Positions 48,354 through 61,275 of a stretch of DNA of 64,000 nucleotides are shown one piece after another. Position 1 is the first letter of the stretch, and each line of letters opens with the position of its first letter. This stretch comes from Cristatella mucedo (Eukaryota > Bryozoa > Phylactolaemata > Cristatellidae), in contig WPIO01000016.1 in NCBI GenBank assembly GCA_009760855.2, forward strand, positions 126,001 to 190,000, in the 5' to 3' direction. The translations under genes were made by a program, and so were the position numbers. Below the pieces are notes generated by a model. That model made no database searches and had not been told where the DNA came from. It saw only the letters and a list, made by a program, of their open reading frames with translations.

Positions 48354-48530
48354 GCGAAGTGGTATGCCCTAAGCTGAAGACACCGCGGAGCGGTCTCAAG
48401 CATGGCAAGGACCAGCATGCAGGCAGTGTGGTGACCTTCACCTGCGAGGTTGGCCACACACTATCCGGCAGCAGTCGACGCATGTGCCTTAGCAATGGCA
48501 ACTGGTCTGGCTCCGAGGCAACCTGCAACC
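48354..48530 (+). CDS. Exon 6: CCP4 (sushi)
   Basis: The acceptor is cttgaccttttag| and the donor is CAACC|GTAAGT; 177 bases, phase 1-1. Cysteines occur in VVCPKLKTP, VTFTCEVGHTLSG, RRMCLSNGNW and EATCN. Base composition is much less GC-rich than exons 2-5, in line with the surrounding intron. It follows about 7.9 kb of repeat-rich intron and comes just after an 800-bp (CT/CTGT)n tract. Confidence 0.92.
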
Positions 48531-49440
48531 GTAAGTGGGAGTGTCGGCTGCCTAGCAACCACCCAACCAGCTACAGGTCTGAGCTGAGGCGGGAGCTAAC
48601 TCCTGTGTGTGGCAGTCTAGACATGGCTGCATACCAGCATAGAGCAGTCAGGAGTCTGTCGGGGCTGCCACAGCTGCACTCTGCTGTTGACTCAAACGCG
48701 TGTGGTCAGCTGCCTCCTCCGTCTGTCTGTGCTGCAGCTGATATCGCTTTAGGCAAAACTCGACTGGTAGTTATGCAGCGGCCAACAGCCACCTGCATTC
48801 GTCCGGTAGGAGAGTGGCTAGCATTGAGTAGCTTGAAGTGGTGTCTGACACGAGCTTGTAGACACAGTCCATGCAAAGTGGGGTTACCGAGTCCTGTCCG
48901 AGCTCCGCTCTCCTTCCTCCTCTCTCTCTCCTCTTTCTCTTCCTCCCTCCTTCCTTCCTTCTCTTCCTCCTTCCTCCTCCCTCCTTCCCTATTTAGGCCT
49001 TCATTTCTATGCTGGTGACGCTCTGACCTCCACCAATCATTGGACACTCTGCCCTCTACCAACCATCTGACCTATGACCTCCACCAAACATCAGACACTC
49101 TGACCTCTACCAATCCTCTGACCCTTGTCAGCCTTGCTCTGCATCCGACTCGCTTACCTAACTTGTGGCCTGCATCGACAACGTTCGCATTTGGATGGCC
49201 TCTAACTTCCTTAGGCCTATTTACGATGAGACCAACCTAAAATATATGGGGCAAGCCTGGTGTAGCCCTCAAGTTGGATTACCTTACCCTCAAGATAAGG
49301 ATTACCTTACCCTCAAGGTACGTTAAGCATCAATGACACCCTCAATGTCTGCCCTCACTCTAGACTATAGCTGTTCCAAAACGATATCTCGCTTGTCATT
49401 TATCCGGGTTTTTGCTTCTCTTGCAGTGAGTTGTCAAGTG
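48531..49440 (+). other. Intron 6, first part
   Basis: A pyrimidine-rich block (CTTCCTCC) is at 48,905-48,990. Repeats of CTCTGACCTCYACCAA and CTACCAATC lie at 49,020-49,125, and GATTACCTTACCCTCAAG twice at 49,278-49,318. No gene. Confidence 0.5.
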
Positions 49441-49444
49441 TCTA

Positions 49445-50130
49445 GATAATAATAATAATAGTAATAATAACACACTTGATAAAGCGCCCTCAGAGAACTC
49501 AATCTCTTTTTAGGCCCTTTACATTTGCTGTAAAGAAGCATGATTGAATGGTTAGTAGTAGAATGCTTAATATAGCATGCTCAATAAACAACAAGAATAA
49601 CATGGTTAGGAGTGACACGCACACGGTCAGCATGCAAGTATAGTTAGTGGCAGCATGCCCAGTGTCAGCACGCATAAGCACATAAAAGATGAATCACAGG
49701 GATCCACTAAATGTTTCGATAAATACGTGTTTTTAATTTCTTTTTAAATGTGGTCAAGTCAGGGGAAGTCGTGACGGAAATGGGAGTGAACTACAAGCTT
49801 TGGGAGCATACGAACTAAAGGCAGGGTCTTCAAACAATTTGAGATTTGTACGAGGTATAGATAAACAGTTGGATTCCGAAAAGTGGGTGGTACGATGCAC
49901 AGTGCGGTGGGGCAGTAGACCTGATAGGTAGGCTGCAGCCTAAGAGTGAAGGGACCTGAAAGTGAGTGACAAAACCTTGAGGTCGATGTGTTGCTTGGCT
50001 GGTAGCCAGTGCAAGTCGGCGAGAAGTGGTGTGATGTGACAACTGCAACGCTCACGACAGACAAGCCTAGCTGCAGAGTTTTGCACCAGCAGTAAGCACC
50101 TGATTGCACAGGCCGAATACATAACAAGAG
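49445..50130 (-). mobile_element. LINE A 3' end (reverse) in intron 6
   Basis: AATAATAATAATAGTAATAA, CACTTGATAAAGCGCCCTCA, CAATCTCTTTTTAGGCCCTT, then on the minus strand the LINE A C-terminal region (LVQNSAARLVCRERCSCHIT; PLLADLHWLPAKQHIDLKVL). Confidence 0.85.
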
Positions 50131-50134
50131 TAAT

Positions 50135-51110
50135 ATTTAAAATAAGAAGTCATCTGTATAGCATCATAAGAGAACTAAATCTCTTTCTGCATTCTTTACA
50201 TTTGCTATAAAGAAAGAATGTCAATTGGTTAGTGATAACATGCACATTGTTAGCACGAATAACCATGAAAGGGACATTTCATATGCACCCAACCCAGCAA
50301 GTGCTGTGAAGAACAGGTGCGTTTTTCAACGTCTTTTTAAATGTCATCGAGTCAGAGCATGTCGTCACGTCAGTCGGAACTAGTTCCAGGCTTTGGGAGC
50401 ATACGAACTAAAGACACGGTCTCCAAAGGATTTTAGGATGGTTAGTGGCACAGTGAATTGACTTCTTGAGTTATAAGAGAGTGGTACGATTCCTAGCCGG
50501 CTGTAAATTCCGATCGGTAGGCAAAGTAGCAAGTCAATTAATGGAGCTAAAAGTGAGTGACAGAAACTTGAAGCCGATGCGCTGCTTTATAGGGACCTAA
50601 TCCAGGTCAATGAGAAGTGTTGTGACGTGGCAACTGCCACTCCCACGACAGACAAGCCGGGCTTCAGACTTATGCAACTGCAAGCACTTTATTGCACAGG
50701 CTGGACGACCTGCAAGTAGTGAGTTACAAAAGTCAAGTTGGGATATCGTAAATGCATGGTCAAACTTGGATATGGTGTCCCTGCCTAAGCAAGCCCTCAT
50801 TTTGCAATGTTACCTCGAAAAAAGTAGACGCTGAGGTAATCATCTGGTGAAAGGTCACTCTGGAACAGTGCAGAACCAGATCGCTTGCAGATGCTATGGC
50901 CGGTATGCTGGTAGCCCATCTGAGGGCTAAGTTTTTCCATTTCTGAGTAATTCCAGGTCTGCCCTTAACGAGTAAGTTGGTTTTATCGTCATTTAATTTG
51001 AGAAAGTGTGTTGCCATCTCAGTGCGAGTGTCAGCAATGGATGCAGCGAGGGAATTGAGTGAGTTTGCAAGTACCGGATGGCAAGCAAGGGTCATAGTTC
51101 AGGTACAGCT
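50135..51110 (-). mobile_element. Older LINE A copy (reverse) in intron 6
   Basis: A diverged tail (GAGAACTAAATCTCTTTCTG) at 50,168 is followed on the minus strand by the C-terminal region and upstream RT part (MRACLGRDTISKFDHAF; ATHFLKLNDDKTNLLVKG). It is longer but more decayed than its neighbour at 49,445, which lies immediately at its 3' side. Confidence 0.8.
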
Positions 51111-51199
51111 GCTTGTCATCTCATACAAATGAAAGCGCTTGGCGATTACATCGTCGGCAAGAATGTGCTGTAAAAGAGACGGTATTATTCTTCTTATTA

Positions 51200-52560
51200 T
51201 TCCCTCCCGTCCCCTCTCTCCCTCTTCACTCTCTCCTAAATCCTCCCCTCCTCGGCCCTCTCTCCTTCATCCTACTCCATCCTTTCTCTTTCTTTCCTTC
51301 TCTTTCATCCTACTCTCTCCACTCTCCCTCTTTTCTCCTTTTTTCTGCTTCTTCCCTCCTCCTACTCTTAGTTCCTCGCTTCTTCCTCTTTTCCTTCCGC
51401 TTTCTCTTTTCAGCCCTGCTCACCTTCTTCTCTCCTTCTCCTTCTCTTTTTATCCTCTCCTCTCCTCTTCTCTCCCCCTTTCCTTCCTCTCCCCTTCACT
51501 CCTCCCCCTTTCCTTCCTCTCCCCTTCCCTTCTCTCCCCCTTTCCTTCCTCTCCCCTTCACTCCTCCCCCTTTCCTTCCTCTCCCCTTTCCTTCCTCTCC
51601 CCTTCACTCCTCCCCCTTTCCTCCTTCCTCTCCTCCCTTTTCCTTTCTTCCTCTCCCCTTCCCTTCTCCCCTTTCCTTCCTCTCCCCCTTCCTTCCCTCC
51701 CCCTCCCTACCTCCTTCTCTCCCTTTCCTTCCTCCCCCCTTCCCTTCCCCCCCCCTTCCCTCCCCCCCCTTTCCTTCCTCTCCCCTTCCCTTCCTCCCCC
51801 TTTCCTTCCTCTCCCCTTCACTCCTCCCCCTTTCCTTCCTCTCCCTTTCCCTCCTCCCTCTCTCTTCCCTTCCTCTTTCCCCTTCCCTTTTCTCCTTCCT
51901 CTCCCCTTTCCCCTCCTTTCACTCCCTCCTCCCTTCTCTTCCTCCTCCCCTTTCCTTCCTCTCCCCCTTCCTTCCTCCCCCTTTCCCCCCCTTTCCTTCC
52001 TCTCCCCTTTCCTTCCTCTCCCCTTTTCCTTCCTCCCCCCTTCCCTCCTCCCCCTTTCCTTCCTCTCCCCTTTCCTTCCTCTCCCCCTTTTCCTTCCTCC
52101 CTTCCTTCCTCTCCTTCTCCTTATCCTTCCCCTCCCCTCCTTCCTCCTTCCTTTCCTTCCTCTCCCCTTTCCTTCCTCTCCCCTTCACTCCTCCCCCTTT
52201 CCTTCCTCTCCCCTTCCCTTCCTCCCCCTTTCCTTCCTCTCCCCTTCACTCCTCCCCCTTTCCTTCCTCTCCCCTTTCCTTCCTCCCCCCTTTCACTCCT
52301 CCCCCTTTCCTTCCTCTCCCCTTCACTCCTCTCCCTTTCCTTCCTCTCCCCTTCACTCCTCCCCCTTTCCTTCCTCCCCCTTTCCTTCCTCTCCCCTTTC
52401 CTTCCTCTCCCCCTTTCCTTCCTCCCCCTTTCCTTCCTCCCCCTTTCCTTCCTCTCCCTTTCCTTCCTCTCCCCTTTCCTTCCTCCCCCTTTCCTTCCTC
52501 TCCCTTTCCTTCCTCTCCCCATTCTTCCACCTTCTCTCCATCCTTCTCTACTGTCCTCAC
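51200..52560. repeat. About 1.36-kb polypyrimidine minisatellite tract in intron 6
   Basis: Nearly pure C+T on the sense strand, built from CCCCCTTTCCTTCCTCT and CCCCTTCACTCCT units in irregular order. The 500-codon frames with Ser/Pro/Phe/Leu across it are artefacts. Confidence 0.95.
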
Positions 52561-52763
52561 TCTTCATCCTTCATACTTCATACCTCTCTTCCCACTCAGC
52601 TTTGTTCTAAAGATCATTCACGGCTAAGACCACATGGCTGCCAGGACCGAGACCACAGACACTGAGCCAGGTCTACCGCCCGCACGGCTTTATGTCGGCC
52701 AGATGCTTTTAGTAACGGTCAACGCCAGATGCAATTATTTCATTAAGGAATCTTTTATTGCAG

Positions 52764-52848
52764 CAGTGGACTGCGGCACCCCAGGACCGATATATCAAGG
52801 GTACATTGAAGGACAGAAGACTACTCGAGGAAGCCTTATCAAATACAG
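52764..52848 (+). CDS. Exon 7: first half of CCP5
   Basis: The acceptor is ttttattgcag| (52764); a second AG three bases on gives an alternative start at 52767 (NAGNAG tandem acceptor). The donor is AATACAG|GTACAG, phase 2. It encodes VDCGTPGPIYQGYIEG and up to KYR, i.e. the first cysteine and the strand leading to the second cysteine. The second half of the module is encoded about 3.9 kb downstream at 56782. Confidence 0.85.
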
Positions 52849-53790
52849 GTACAGTTCTTCATCTCGTGTTGACTCCTACGCTTGCACTGCCTCGACCTCC
52901 TGCGTCGCTGGCGTTCGATGTCAGGCAGACGTCGTCGGCTCATCTGCGAACCCTAATCCTCCATCCACCACAGGCCGTACGTGGTTAATTCTTCATCCCT
53001 CCCATCCTCCCTCCTCCCAACCTGAGCAGCTCGTAGTCTTGCACTCGTAGAGGAAGCGAGGGCCAGAGCAGTGAGCTATGGCTTCGGGAGCTTCGTGGCG
53101 AGGGAGACCGAGTGAAGATGGCAGAGAAGAGAGAGGAGGCGGAGGAGGAGAAGGAGGCGGAGGAAGAGGAGGAGGAGTTGTTCAATCTAGAATTATCAGG
53201 AATTCACTGGATGGTTAAGGGACATCTGCAACCCTGGGTGAGTAAGAACTTTTAGAGCTGTAAGGGCAAGTGCCCCTCGAGGGCGATTAACCCAAATCTC
53301 CTCTCTCAAGTCATCTACCCAATGACCCCATGACCCCAGGCCACAAACAGCTCTAGAGCTGAGAGCTGCTTACTTGATTAATCTGCTTAGCAATGAGGCT
53401 GCAGCCACTGAAGGCTATCACAACAAAGTGCAAGGGAATTTGATGCACGATTGCTGGACCGCATGAAGAATAATAATACATTTGTAAACGTCAAATTTTT
53501 TTACTTGTTTACTAGTTTAATTCAGTGTATGGCTTTGACTGTATTGCAATTGTCATTGATCTATCGAAACTTTACACTAAGTACCCTCTCTCTCTCTCTC
53601 TCAAAGGCTGTTTCGTGCACTCACTTTAGTCCATCTTACAGTTATAGGGCTTAGCCAAACAGCTAAATTTAGTTGTCGTCAATCTTCCTCGCTGTTCAAC
53701 TGGCTAGCCATGTATGTGGTGGGACCTGTAATATACTGCTAGTCTAGCTCTAATGTAGTGCTAGTAAATGACTTCACTTAGCTGTACCTT
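52849..53790 (+). other. Intron 7, first part
   Basis: A purine-rich GGAGGCGGAGGAGGAG block lies at 53,118-53,178 and a short (CT)n at 53,587-53,604. No exon recognised. Confidence 0.5.
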
Positions 53791-53794
53791 TAAC

Positions 53795-54160
53795 TAACCT
53801 TTAACCTTTAACTGACCTCAATTTCTTTGCTGTCATTTCGTCTACTCCCAAAGCCTGGAGCTCCCTGGCGACTGACGTCACGACATTCGCTGACCTGATA
53901 ACGTTGAAATAGCAAATAAAAACTAACCTCTTTCCAACAGCATTTTCTAGGTCCGTGAGTGAATTCCTTAGTGTGCCTATGCATGCTGACACAGCTAATT
54001 CTATTGCTAACCAATTGACATACTTTATTTCCAGGGCACATAAAGTGCCTACAAAAGAGCTAGTTTCATTAGTTCACTCTCAAAATGTCCTATTAGTATT
54101 GTTATTATTATTATCATTATTATTATTATTAATTGCAACAATTTTTTGTTGACAGTCACT
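53795..54160 (+). mobile_element. LINE A 3' end, diverged, in intron 7
   Basis: TCTACTCCCAAAGCCTGGAG, TGACCTGATAACGTTGAAAT, and a tail CACATAAAGTGCCTACAAAA followed by ATT repeats (54,100-54,130). Confidence 0.75.
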
Positions 54161-54462
54161 TACTTTCTAGCGATGGTGTGTACCCATTGACTAGCTACTG
54201 ACAAGACCTCTGACAGTAGGCACACAGGCTGTACTCTGAGAGCTCACCAGAGTGCAGCTCGTGTGTCGACTTTGCCTAGATCAGAATTGGACAGACACTC
54301 TGTGGCTCTAATGGCAGACACACTGTTGGCAGACACACAGCCTCCAGCAGTTTGTATCCGGGGCAGTAGGGGTAATTGAGGAATGAGTTCTGCTGTAATC
54401 GCAGCCGGTAACCACGGTAACCTAGTTTAGCTGCTCCGTCAGTTACCATCGGTCTCACAGTG

Positions 54463-54600
54463 CATCTTACAGCAGCAGCCATCTTCCACCTTACATCCTC
54501 CATCTTACAGCAGCAGGCTGCTACATCTTACATCCTCCATCTTACAGCAGCAGACTGCTACATCTTACATCCTCCATCTTACAGCAGCAGCCTGCTGGTG
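54463..54600. repeat. 37-bp direct repeat, about 3.5 copies
   Basis: CATCTTACAGCAGCAG recurs at 54463, 54501, 54538 and 54575. The unit contains CAGCAGNCTGCT, a small palindrome. Confidence 0.88.
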
Positions 54601-56781
54601 CCAGGCTAGGCCTACGGCTGGATGTGCTGAAGATGCTGCAGACGTCAAGGATGACATAAAGGTTAACCTATAGGCCACGACAGGCCAAGGCAGCATTAGT
54701 TGGTTAGCAGGCTTAATGCCCATCATCGTGGGGGGGCCTGCATAGGAGGGCCGGGCAGAGTCTGAGACCATCTTGTGAGCTTCACGACGGCAGCAGCCAC
54801 TGCTGGCCAAACACTGTTCCTGGGTTGGTCGGATCATACCGGTACCGCAGGCCACCTGCTGCCACCTGCCACCCTGAGGAGAGGAGTGGGGTGCAAAAGA
54901 CATTTGCACTTACTGCTGGTGCTATCACTATTCAAACATGTGGCTACAATGCCACGTCAATCCGAAGTTGCTGGAGCCTGCTGCCACGTGACCCCTACCT
55001 CAGGCACTTGCTGCTTGCTGCTGCCGGTAGAGAATGCATTGCATGGCTGATAGCAGTAGCAGCTCACGCACAGCAGCTGCCAACACTTCCACCGCAATGA
55101 CGATGCTTGCACTCTTGGTTCGCTTGACTCTGGCAGATGCTTCTCTTCCTGTTTTGATGCAGAGCCCTTGCAGAGCTCTTAGGGGCTGAGCTCACCTTTG
55201 ACGTGTGCTTTGCTCCAATATTAATTGCCAGAGAAAAAGCCAGTCGCAGCGAAGGGGTCTGAGCCCTGGCAGGGCCTTGCACCTCTTGGGCTGTACGCCC
55301 AGCAGGTCCTTCAGGCAGCTGCTTGCCAGTGGCGTGTCACGTGACAGCAATCTGCCAACTGCACTACTTTGATCTAATGCAAACAAATGCTGAAGCTGGC
55401 TCTCGTGTGAAACCGAAGGAGAAGCTTCTGACTAAATAAAGGCTTAGATTTCCACCTGACTGTGTTCGCGATTCGGAGACTTGATGATTTGAAGCTGCAT
55501 TCGAACGCAGTATTTGGCTTCACCTGGACAGCAGTGGAATTTGCAGTGGCTTGTGCAGTAGATTACCGGAGCTGTGCTGCATTGTTGCAGATTAGAACTT
55601 TGCACGCGATGGAGGCTACGGCGTGCAGCCAAATCAGGCAGGCTGCTACCCAGCAACGTAAAAGTGGTGGGAAAAAGCTGCGAGTGGGCGGAGAGTGAGG
55701 GGAGCCTGCACCCCTATCTACCTAAGGCGACCTGAGATCGCTGAGTGATGCCCCATCTCAAGGGGCCCCCACCTCCACTAAGCCCAGTAACCCCTTGGCT
55801 AATTTCGCCTACCTAGCAATCCTGCAGGATACTAAGCTGCCAGACCAAGGGAGTGGCTGCCGAGAGTTCCAGTGACCTGTGATCTACCGATAATACTGGC
55901 TGTATGAGTCCTCTGGGGATCATGGCCATCAACTATCAGGAGATCCCAGTGATCGGCCTCCTGGAGGACTCCTGGCGGACTCCTAGCCTGATACCGAAGT
56001 GGTAACCCAACAGGTTCCTGCCTTTTCTGCTTCGGAAGCATCATATCGTGCTTGTGCTAGCTGCTAAGGGTTGCAGCAGTTGTGAACTGGTAGCTGTCAT
56101 ACAGATTAATTGTGATGACTATACATGTTGCCAGTTAGTAATTATTATTATTGCTTAATCATGAACTAGTTAAAGTAAGGAAGTTTGTCGTATACTCTGG
56201 CAAACACAGCCACCAGTTTGTTTACAAGTGCATCAGTTATATCTTGAAGAAATAGCCTCTCTTGCCGGCTTGCTAAGCAAGCACATGGGGCCTTCCGGTA
56301 CAGGCCTGCTACTATGCATGCTTCCGGTACAGGCCTGCTACTATGCATACGAGTGCGACTGCCAGCTAACAGGCGTATACATGTCAGCTTTTGGGGGCGA
56401 ATCTGCAGGTGAATCGGCCACGAGTCAAGGCCACTAAAAGGTCAAGGTTTAGTCAGTCATGCAGTGCTGAGAGCAGACTTTAGAAGCATCTCGAACAGAA
56501 TAAACGCAGCCGTAGCAGCATCGAAACTTGATTGCGGCTAGTTTCGGTTTCCAGTAGCTTCGAGCCGTGTGCACTTGGTCAACCACTATAGCTGTCTCTC
56601 ACACGTTCACACGTACGAAAGCACACACAAACACACACACACACACACACACACGATCGCCTGCTCGTGAGCGCATGCTCGCACGAATGCACGGGCACGA
56701 AAGTACATTCACACATGCATGCGCACTGAAATGCTGTCTAGCGGCTGCCTGATTGGCTGGCTGCTGCTTTGTCATTGACAG
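54601..56781 (+). other. Intron 7, last part
   Basis: A 29-bp tandem duplication (TTCCGGTACAGGCCTGCTAC plus TATGCATRC) occurs at about 56,295-56,350, and a short (CA)n lies at 56,625-56,655. No exon was recognised until 56,782. Confidence 0.5.
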
Positions 56782-56873
56782 ATGTCTCGATGCTACCACT
56801 TTTGATGGGCTGTCGAGATCTGCCACATGCCTGGAATCTGGAAAATGGTCGTTTCCTCCTCCAAAGTGCTGGC
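56782..56873 (+). CDS. Exon 8: second half of CCP5
   Basis: The acceptor is tttgtcattgacag| and the donor is TGCTGGC|GTAAGT; 92 bases, entering in phase 2 and leaving in phase 1. The peptide carries the remaining three cysteines: RCLDATTFDGLS, SATCLESGKWSF and PPPKCW. Together with exon 7 it completes a CCP of normal length and restores the phase needed for exon 9. It has no start codon and is far too short to stand out as an open frame, so it is easily missed. Confidence 0.88.
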
Positions 56874-57049
56874 GTAAGTAGATTGCTTGTGGTTTCATCT
56901 TCCAGTAGTTTTTGTCACCTCCAGGGACTGAAATCCATGTTTCCGATAAAAACCCTAGAAGTCAGAAGCAAATATCAGCACTGCCAAAATATTGGAACTT
57001 AACTGCTCATCTTTTATGAGCAGTATTGCTCCAACATGTGTTCGAGCTG

Positions 57050-57316
<267 letters not shown>

Positions 57317-59000
57317 GGGGGTCGGCATTCTCCAGGGATCACGGTCGGCGGTAGTTGGATTCCGTCGGTAGCAGCTTAAGGTCAGCTGCTGTAGGTAAGG
57401 TTAGCTGGCCTCTGGAACACTGGGTGGGAGTGCTAGGTGGCGCTACCCTGGCTGCTGCCTTGTTCTAATAGCTGATTGCAGCGGTCGGAGGAAGCTATCA
57501 CGGTGGCCCAGGGTATAGCTGAGGCCTGCTGCAGTCAGCAAATACCCCAGTATAATAGAATGAGAGTGTGTGTTGATGCAACGTCCCTGTCTCGTTACAC
57601 CAGAAATTGTATTTGCCCAGGCGGTCACCTATTATTGCTGCTCTGTCTCGTTCTGCTGGCGCCAGGCCCGTGACCGTGACCTCCTGGCAGTGACCTCTGC
57701 GGCGGCTGCTGCTTCTCTAGCCTTAAAAGCGCCTAATCGAAAATGGTGTGCTTGCAAGAGACCAAGTTGGTTGAAACTGGCGTCGCATTGCTGTTATGCA
57801 AGCCCAGGGGAGTTGGGGGGGGGGCAGCCGAGCACTGCAAAGGGAGGTTGCAAAGCAGCTGCTAGTAGTAGAGTGCTAGAACTAGTTTTTAGTGCAGGAG
57901 TTTTGCAGTAAACGGTAAGACTCTCAAATTTACCAAGCAAGATTATCTGCAGACTGCAAATGCATAGCCATTTGTCTTCGTCTAGCTGCTCGAGCCTGTT
58001 CCGAATTGCCCGAGATAAAGCTGAGATACGAGCTTGCTCGCTAGGATGCCGCCGGTAACTTTAATGGTGGTGTGTGCATTTGCATGAATTGATCTAGATA
58101 ATTCATATGTAAAATAAAATCACTTGCATAGCAACTTGGTGATCAGGTGAAAATTACTTAATAACTACAGCAATGTTTTGACATTGACAGGAGTCCTGAT
58201 TTATTTGCTAAAGCAACGGCAATGCAAATGCTTACATGGTTTATGATGTAACAGTTAAGCAGCTTAAATTAGCAAAGGAAAGCTTGGGTATGTTGTTGTA
58301 ACCGTGCTTTGGCAGCTTCTAAGCAAAACGTTCTTTGTGTCACAAACGCAAAGCGTTCGTAACACTTCCTTTAGTCCTTTATGATATGCCCAGAATACCG
58401 GTTGAAACCTAGCCCTTCAAAGTGTGTCACGTGAGTCGTGCAGGCGCTACAGGCGCTCATACTCTTGATGCTCGAACAGCAGGTGCTGCCGCGACCGCAG
58501 CAAAGCAATGCAGCACTAAGCACCACCACACGTACCATAGTACAGAAAAGTCGTGTTCTTAGCGTAGTCGCACGTAGCACGTGTATTAGACAGCCATAGA
58601 GGCAGGGAGGGAGCGAGGGCACGCTGTGAGACTGCAGCACCAGCAAAAGCCAATCAAACCCTCGGCTTTGAAGCTCAGAGCGACTACAGCTGCACTGACT
58701 ATTATGTTATACGTTATTTACATCTGTTTGGGCTTTTCATGCCGACTAACGATGGATTATGACACAGCTGGCTCCTAGTCATTATGATTCATGAACGGAT
58801 TTAATATCTAGGCTGTCATTATTTGGCTGATGAAGTGTGCCACTGTTTCAGTATGGGCAAAAAATAGATGAAAAATGTGTACTCTGGCAAACAGGTATTG
58901 CAAGGTGCTGCCCTCAGATGCATCAGATTGTGTTGTGAAGTCTGCCTCTGTGCGCCTGCCTGCATGCTTGCTTGCCTGCCTGCTCGCACGTGTGTGCTTG
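57317..59000 (+). other. Intron 8, no recognised gene
   Basis: No CCP pattern, LINE or SINE recognised. Confidence 0.45.
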
Positions 59001-59004
59001 TTTG

Positions 59005-59050
59005 GGCGTGTGTGTGTGTATGTGTGTGTGCGCACGTGTGCTTGTTTGGG

Positions 59051-59117
<67 letters not shown>

Positions 59118-59120
59118 GTG
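59005..59120. repeat. (GT)n microsatellite in intron 8
   Basis: Starts with duplicated GTGCTTGTTTGGGC blocks (58,993 and 59,038), then pure (GT)n at 59,053-59,112. Confidence 0.93.
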
Positions 59121-59329
59121 CTCGCACACGAATGTGTTCCTGTGGTCACGTGAAATCTCACTGGTCAGGTGTGGCCACATGTGGTGAGACACTGGTCGCT
59201 GTTCTTCAATTATACAGCAGTTTCATCAGGCCAGCAGCGGTTCTACCCTGGTAGTACTTCAGACCGGTTGCATCCTGGTCTATCATTGCTCTATATCTAG
59301 CACTCCGTCCTTGTGAATATCTGCCGATC

Positions 59330-59500
<171 letters not shown>

Positions 59501-61200
59501 CAAAGCTGCTAAACAGCTGTGTGATGTGTGTCCATCGACCTGAACCAGGGTCGCCTACTTTAATTGATGCTATGTTCGGTCAGTAACTGCATAAGCTTAG
59601 CAGCAGATGCCTGGTCCACAGTGCTCTTCTATTCATCGGATTTCATCTTCAGCTTTACGTGGCACGAACGTGCCGCTATTGGGAATCAACTAGTTGCCAC
59701 TGACACGAGCCCCCCCCCCCAGCGTACATGTCTAATGCAATGAAATTCGCAGTCTAGATTGGTTAGAGCTCACCTTACTGGGAGGTCCATTTCATGCGAC
59801 CCATTGTACTGAGCTCTCTGGCATGCCAGCAGGTCTCGTAGCAGTGCAGACTCGTCTTGCACGGCCACAATAGCAGTGGGAGGACCCATCAAAGGCCAGT
59901 CATAGATATACCACTTAGATACAGTGGCTGACTCGAAAGAGCATGATACAGCCAGCTGCCATTGACATCAACTTTCTACACATGCTAGCTGTCAACGTCC
60001 GAGCTGAACGCCACAGCAGCAGCAGCAGCTGAGTTTTGAGCATCAATAAACAGCAAAGCTCTGCTTTGTGTGGCAAGCTGGACAAGCGATCGTTGGACCG
60101 GATATGACACTGCCTCCTCTGCGCTGGCAGCCACCGCCGAGGGGGATGCCGCTGCACATTCATTGCCGTACTGGCCCAGGCTTTGGGAGCGAGGTGGCGT
60201 CGGAGGACGGTCGCCGACGAGTTATCGGCCGCCGTTTATTTCGCTCCTCTGCAACGACCATTCGGCCGACGACTCTTCGACCGCCGTAGGCTGCTACGGC
60301 ATTAGGTGCTACGGAGCTGAGCTCTCGCTTGGTGAATTTTTTGGAGGTGCTGGTAGCTACAGTTCGCTTTCTCATCCTTACGTCTGACCCACTGTATTCG
60401 TTAGATTTGCCGAAATTCAGCTAGTAACAACAGCAATAATAATGATGATAAAAAAATGATAATAGGTCGTGTGTATTAGGCCATGACAGATCGAAATCTC
60501 TATCAGCGAGGCATTGTAGCTTTCTGCAAGAGAATGGATAGCCAAGGGTCAGCGGCAGGCTAATGTCGTGTCTCGAGTTCGGGTCGACGAGTGTTGTCTC
60601 TACAAGCAGCCGATCTCCTTAGGGAGCATTAGTGTGCTGTCATCAGTCAATGTCACCGATGTCAGCAATTGTCATGCTATTGTCTCTGCTTGTCAGGCTT
60701 TCCGGCTCGGCAAAAGCTTCAAGCCCTTGCCGGCTGTGTGCTTGCAGCAGCGCTCGATCGTCCGTGCAAGCCAAACGCGATCAGGTGGTTAGATGGGAGC
60801 TCACAAATCACAAAGAATGCGGGCTCGGTGCCCGGCACCGACTACCAGCCTCGACTCGGCACCTGGGCCAATGGGGGGAGATCGGCCACTGCCGTGGCCA
60901 CCATGCAGGGCTTGGAGTTAATAATAGAAAACTGAGCATTGCAATGCTCTCGCCATATCTTGCAACCCTGTGGACTTGCATGTAATAGGGCACGCGTGCG
61001 CCTGCGGACGTGCTCGTTCAATTAAGATCGGAATCGATCGATGCGTAGCAGCGTAGTTGCTCTTTCTGTTCTTCGAAAGAAGGACCCGCCCACCGAGTGG
61101 GTCGAGGACAACCGATTGACGCATGATTGGGATTGTGTCTCTCGGCACGGCTGATTGGCTACGGTGGCTAGGTCTGCACACTGTTGTCATTGTGAGGAGC
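59501..61200 (+). other. Intron 8, no recognised gene
   Basis: Short open frames without domains. No additional CCP module found. Confidence 0.45.
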
Positions 61201-61275
61201 AGATAATAATAATATTGCACTTGATAAAGCGCCCTCAGAGAACTTAATCTCTTTCTAGGCGCTTTACATTGATTC
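61200..61275 (-). mobile_element. LINE A tail (reverse) in intron 8
   Basis: AATAATAATATTGCACTTGA, TAAAGCGCCCTCAGAGAACT and TAATCTCTTTCTAGGCGCTT. Near-consensus, only the terminus is present. Confidence 0.85.

Noticed and set aside
51113-52665. Two overlapping open frames of more than 500 codons rich in Ser, Pro, Phe and Leu
   Set aside because: They run through a pure pyrimidine repeat where stops cannot occur; several frames are open at once and no domain is seen.
60568-60792. Additional CCP-like module (CQAFRLGKSFKPLPAVC)
   Set aside because: Only two suitably spaced cysteines, no Trp/Gly pattern and no acceptor/donor in the required phase.
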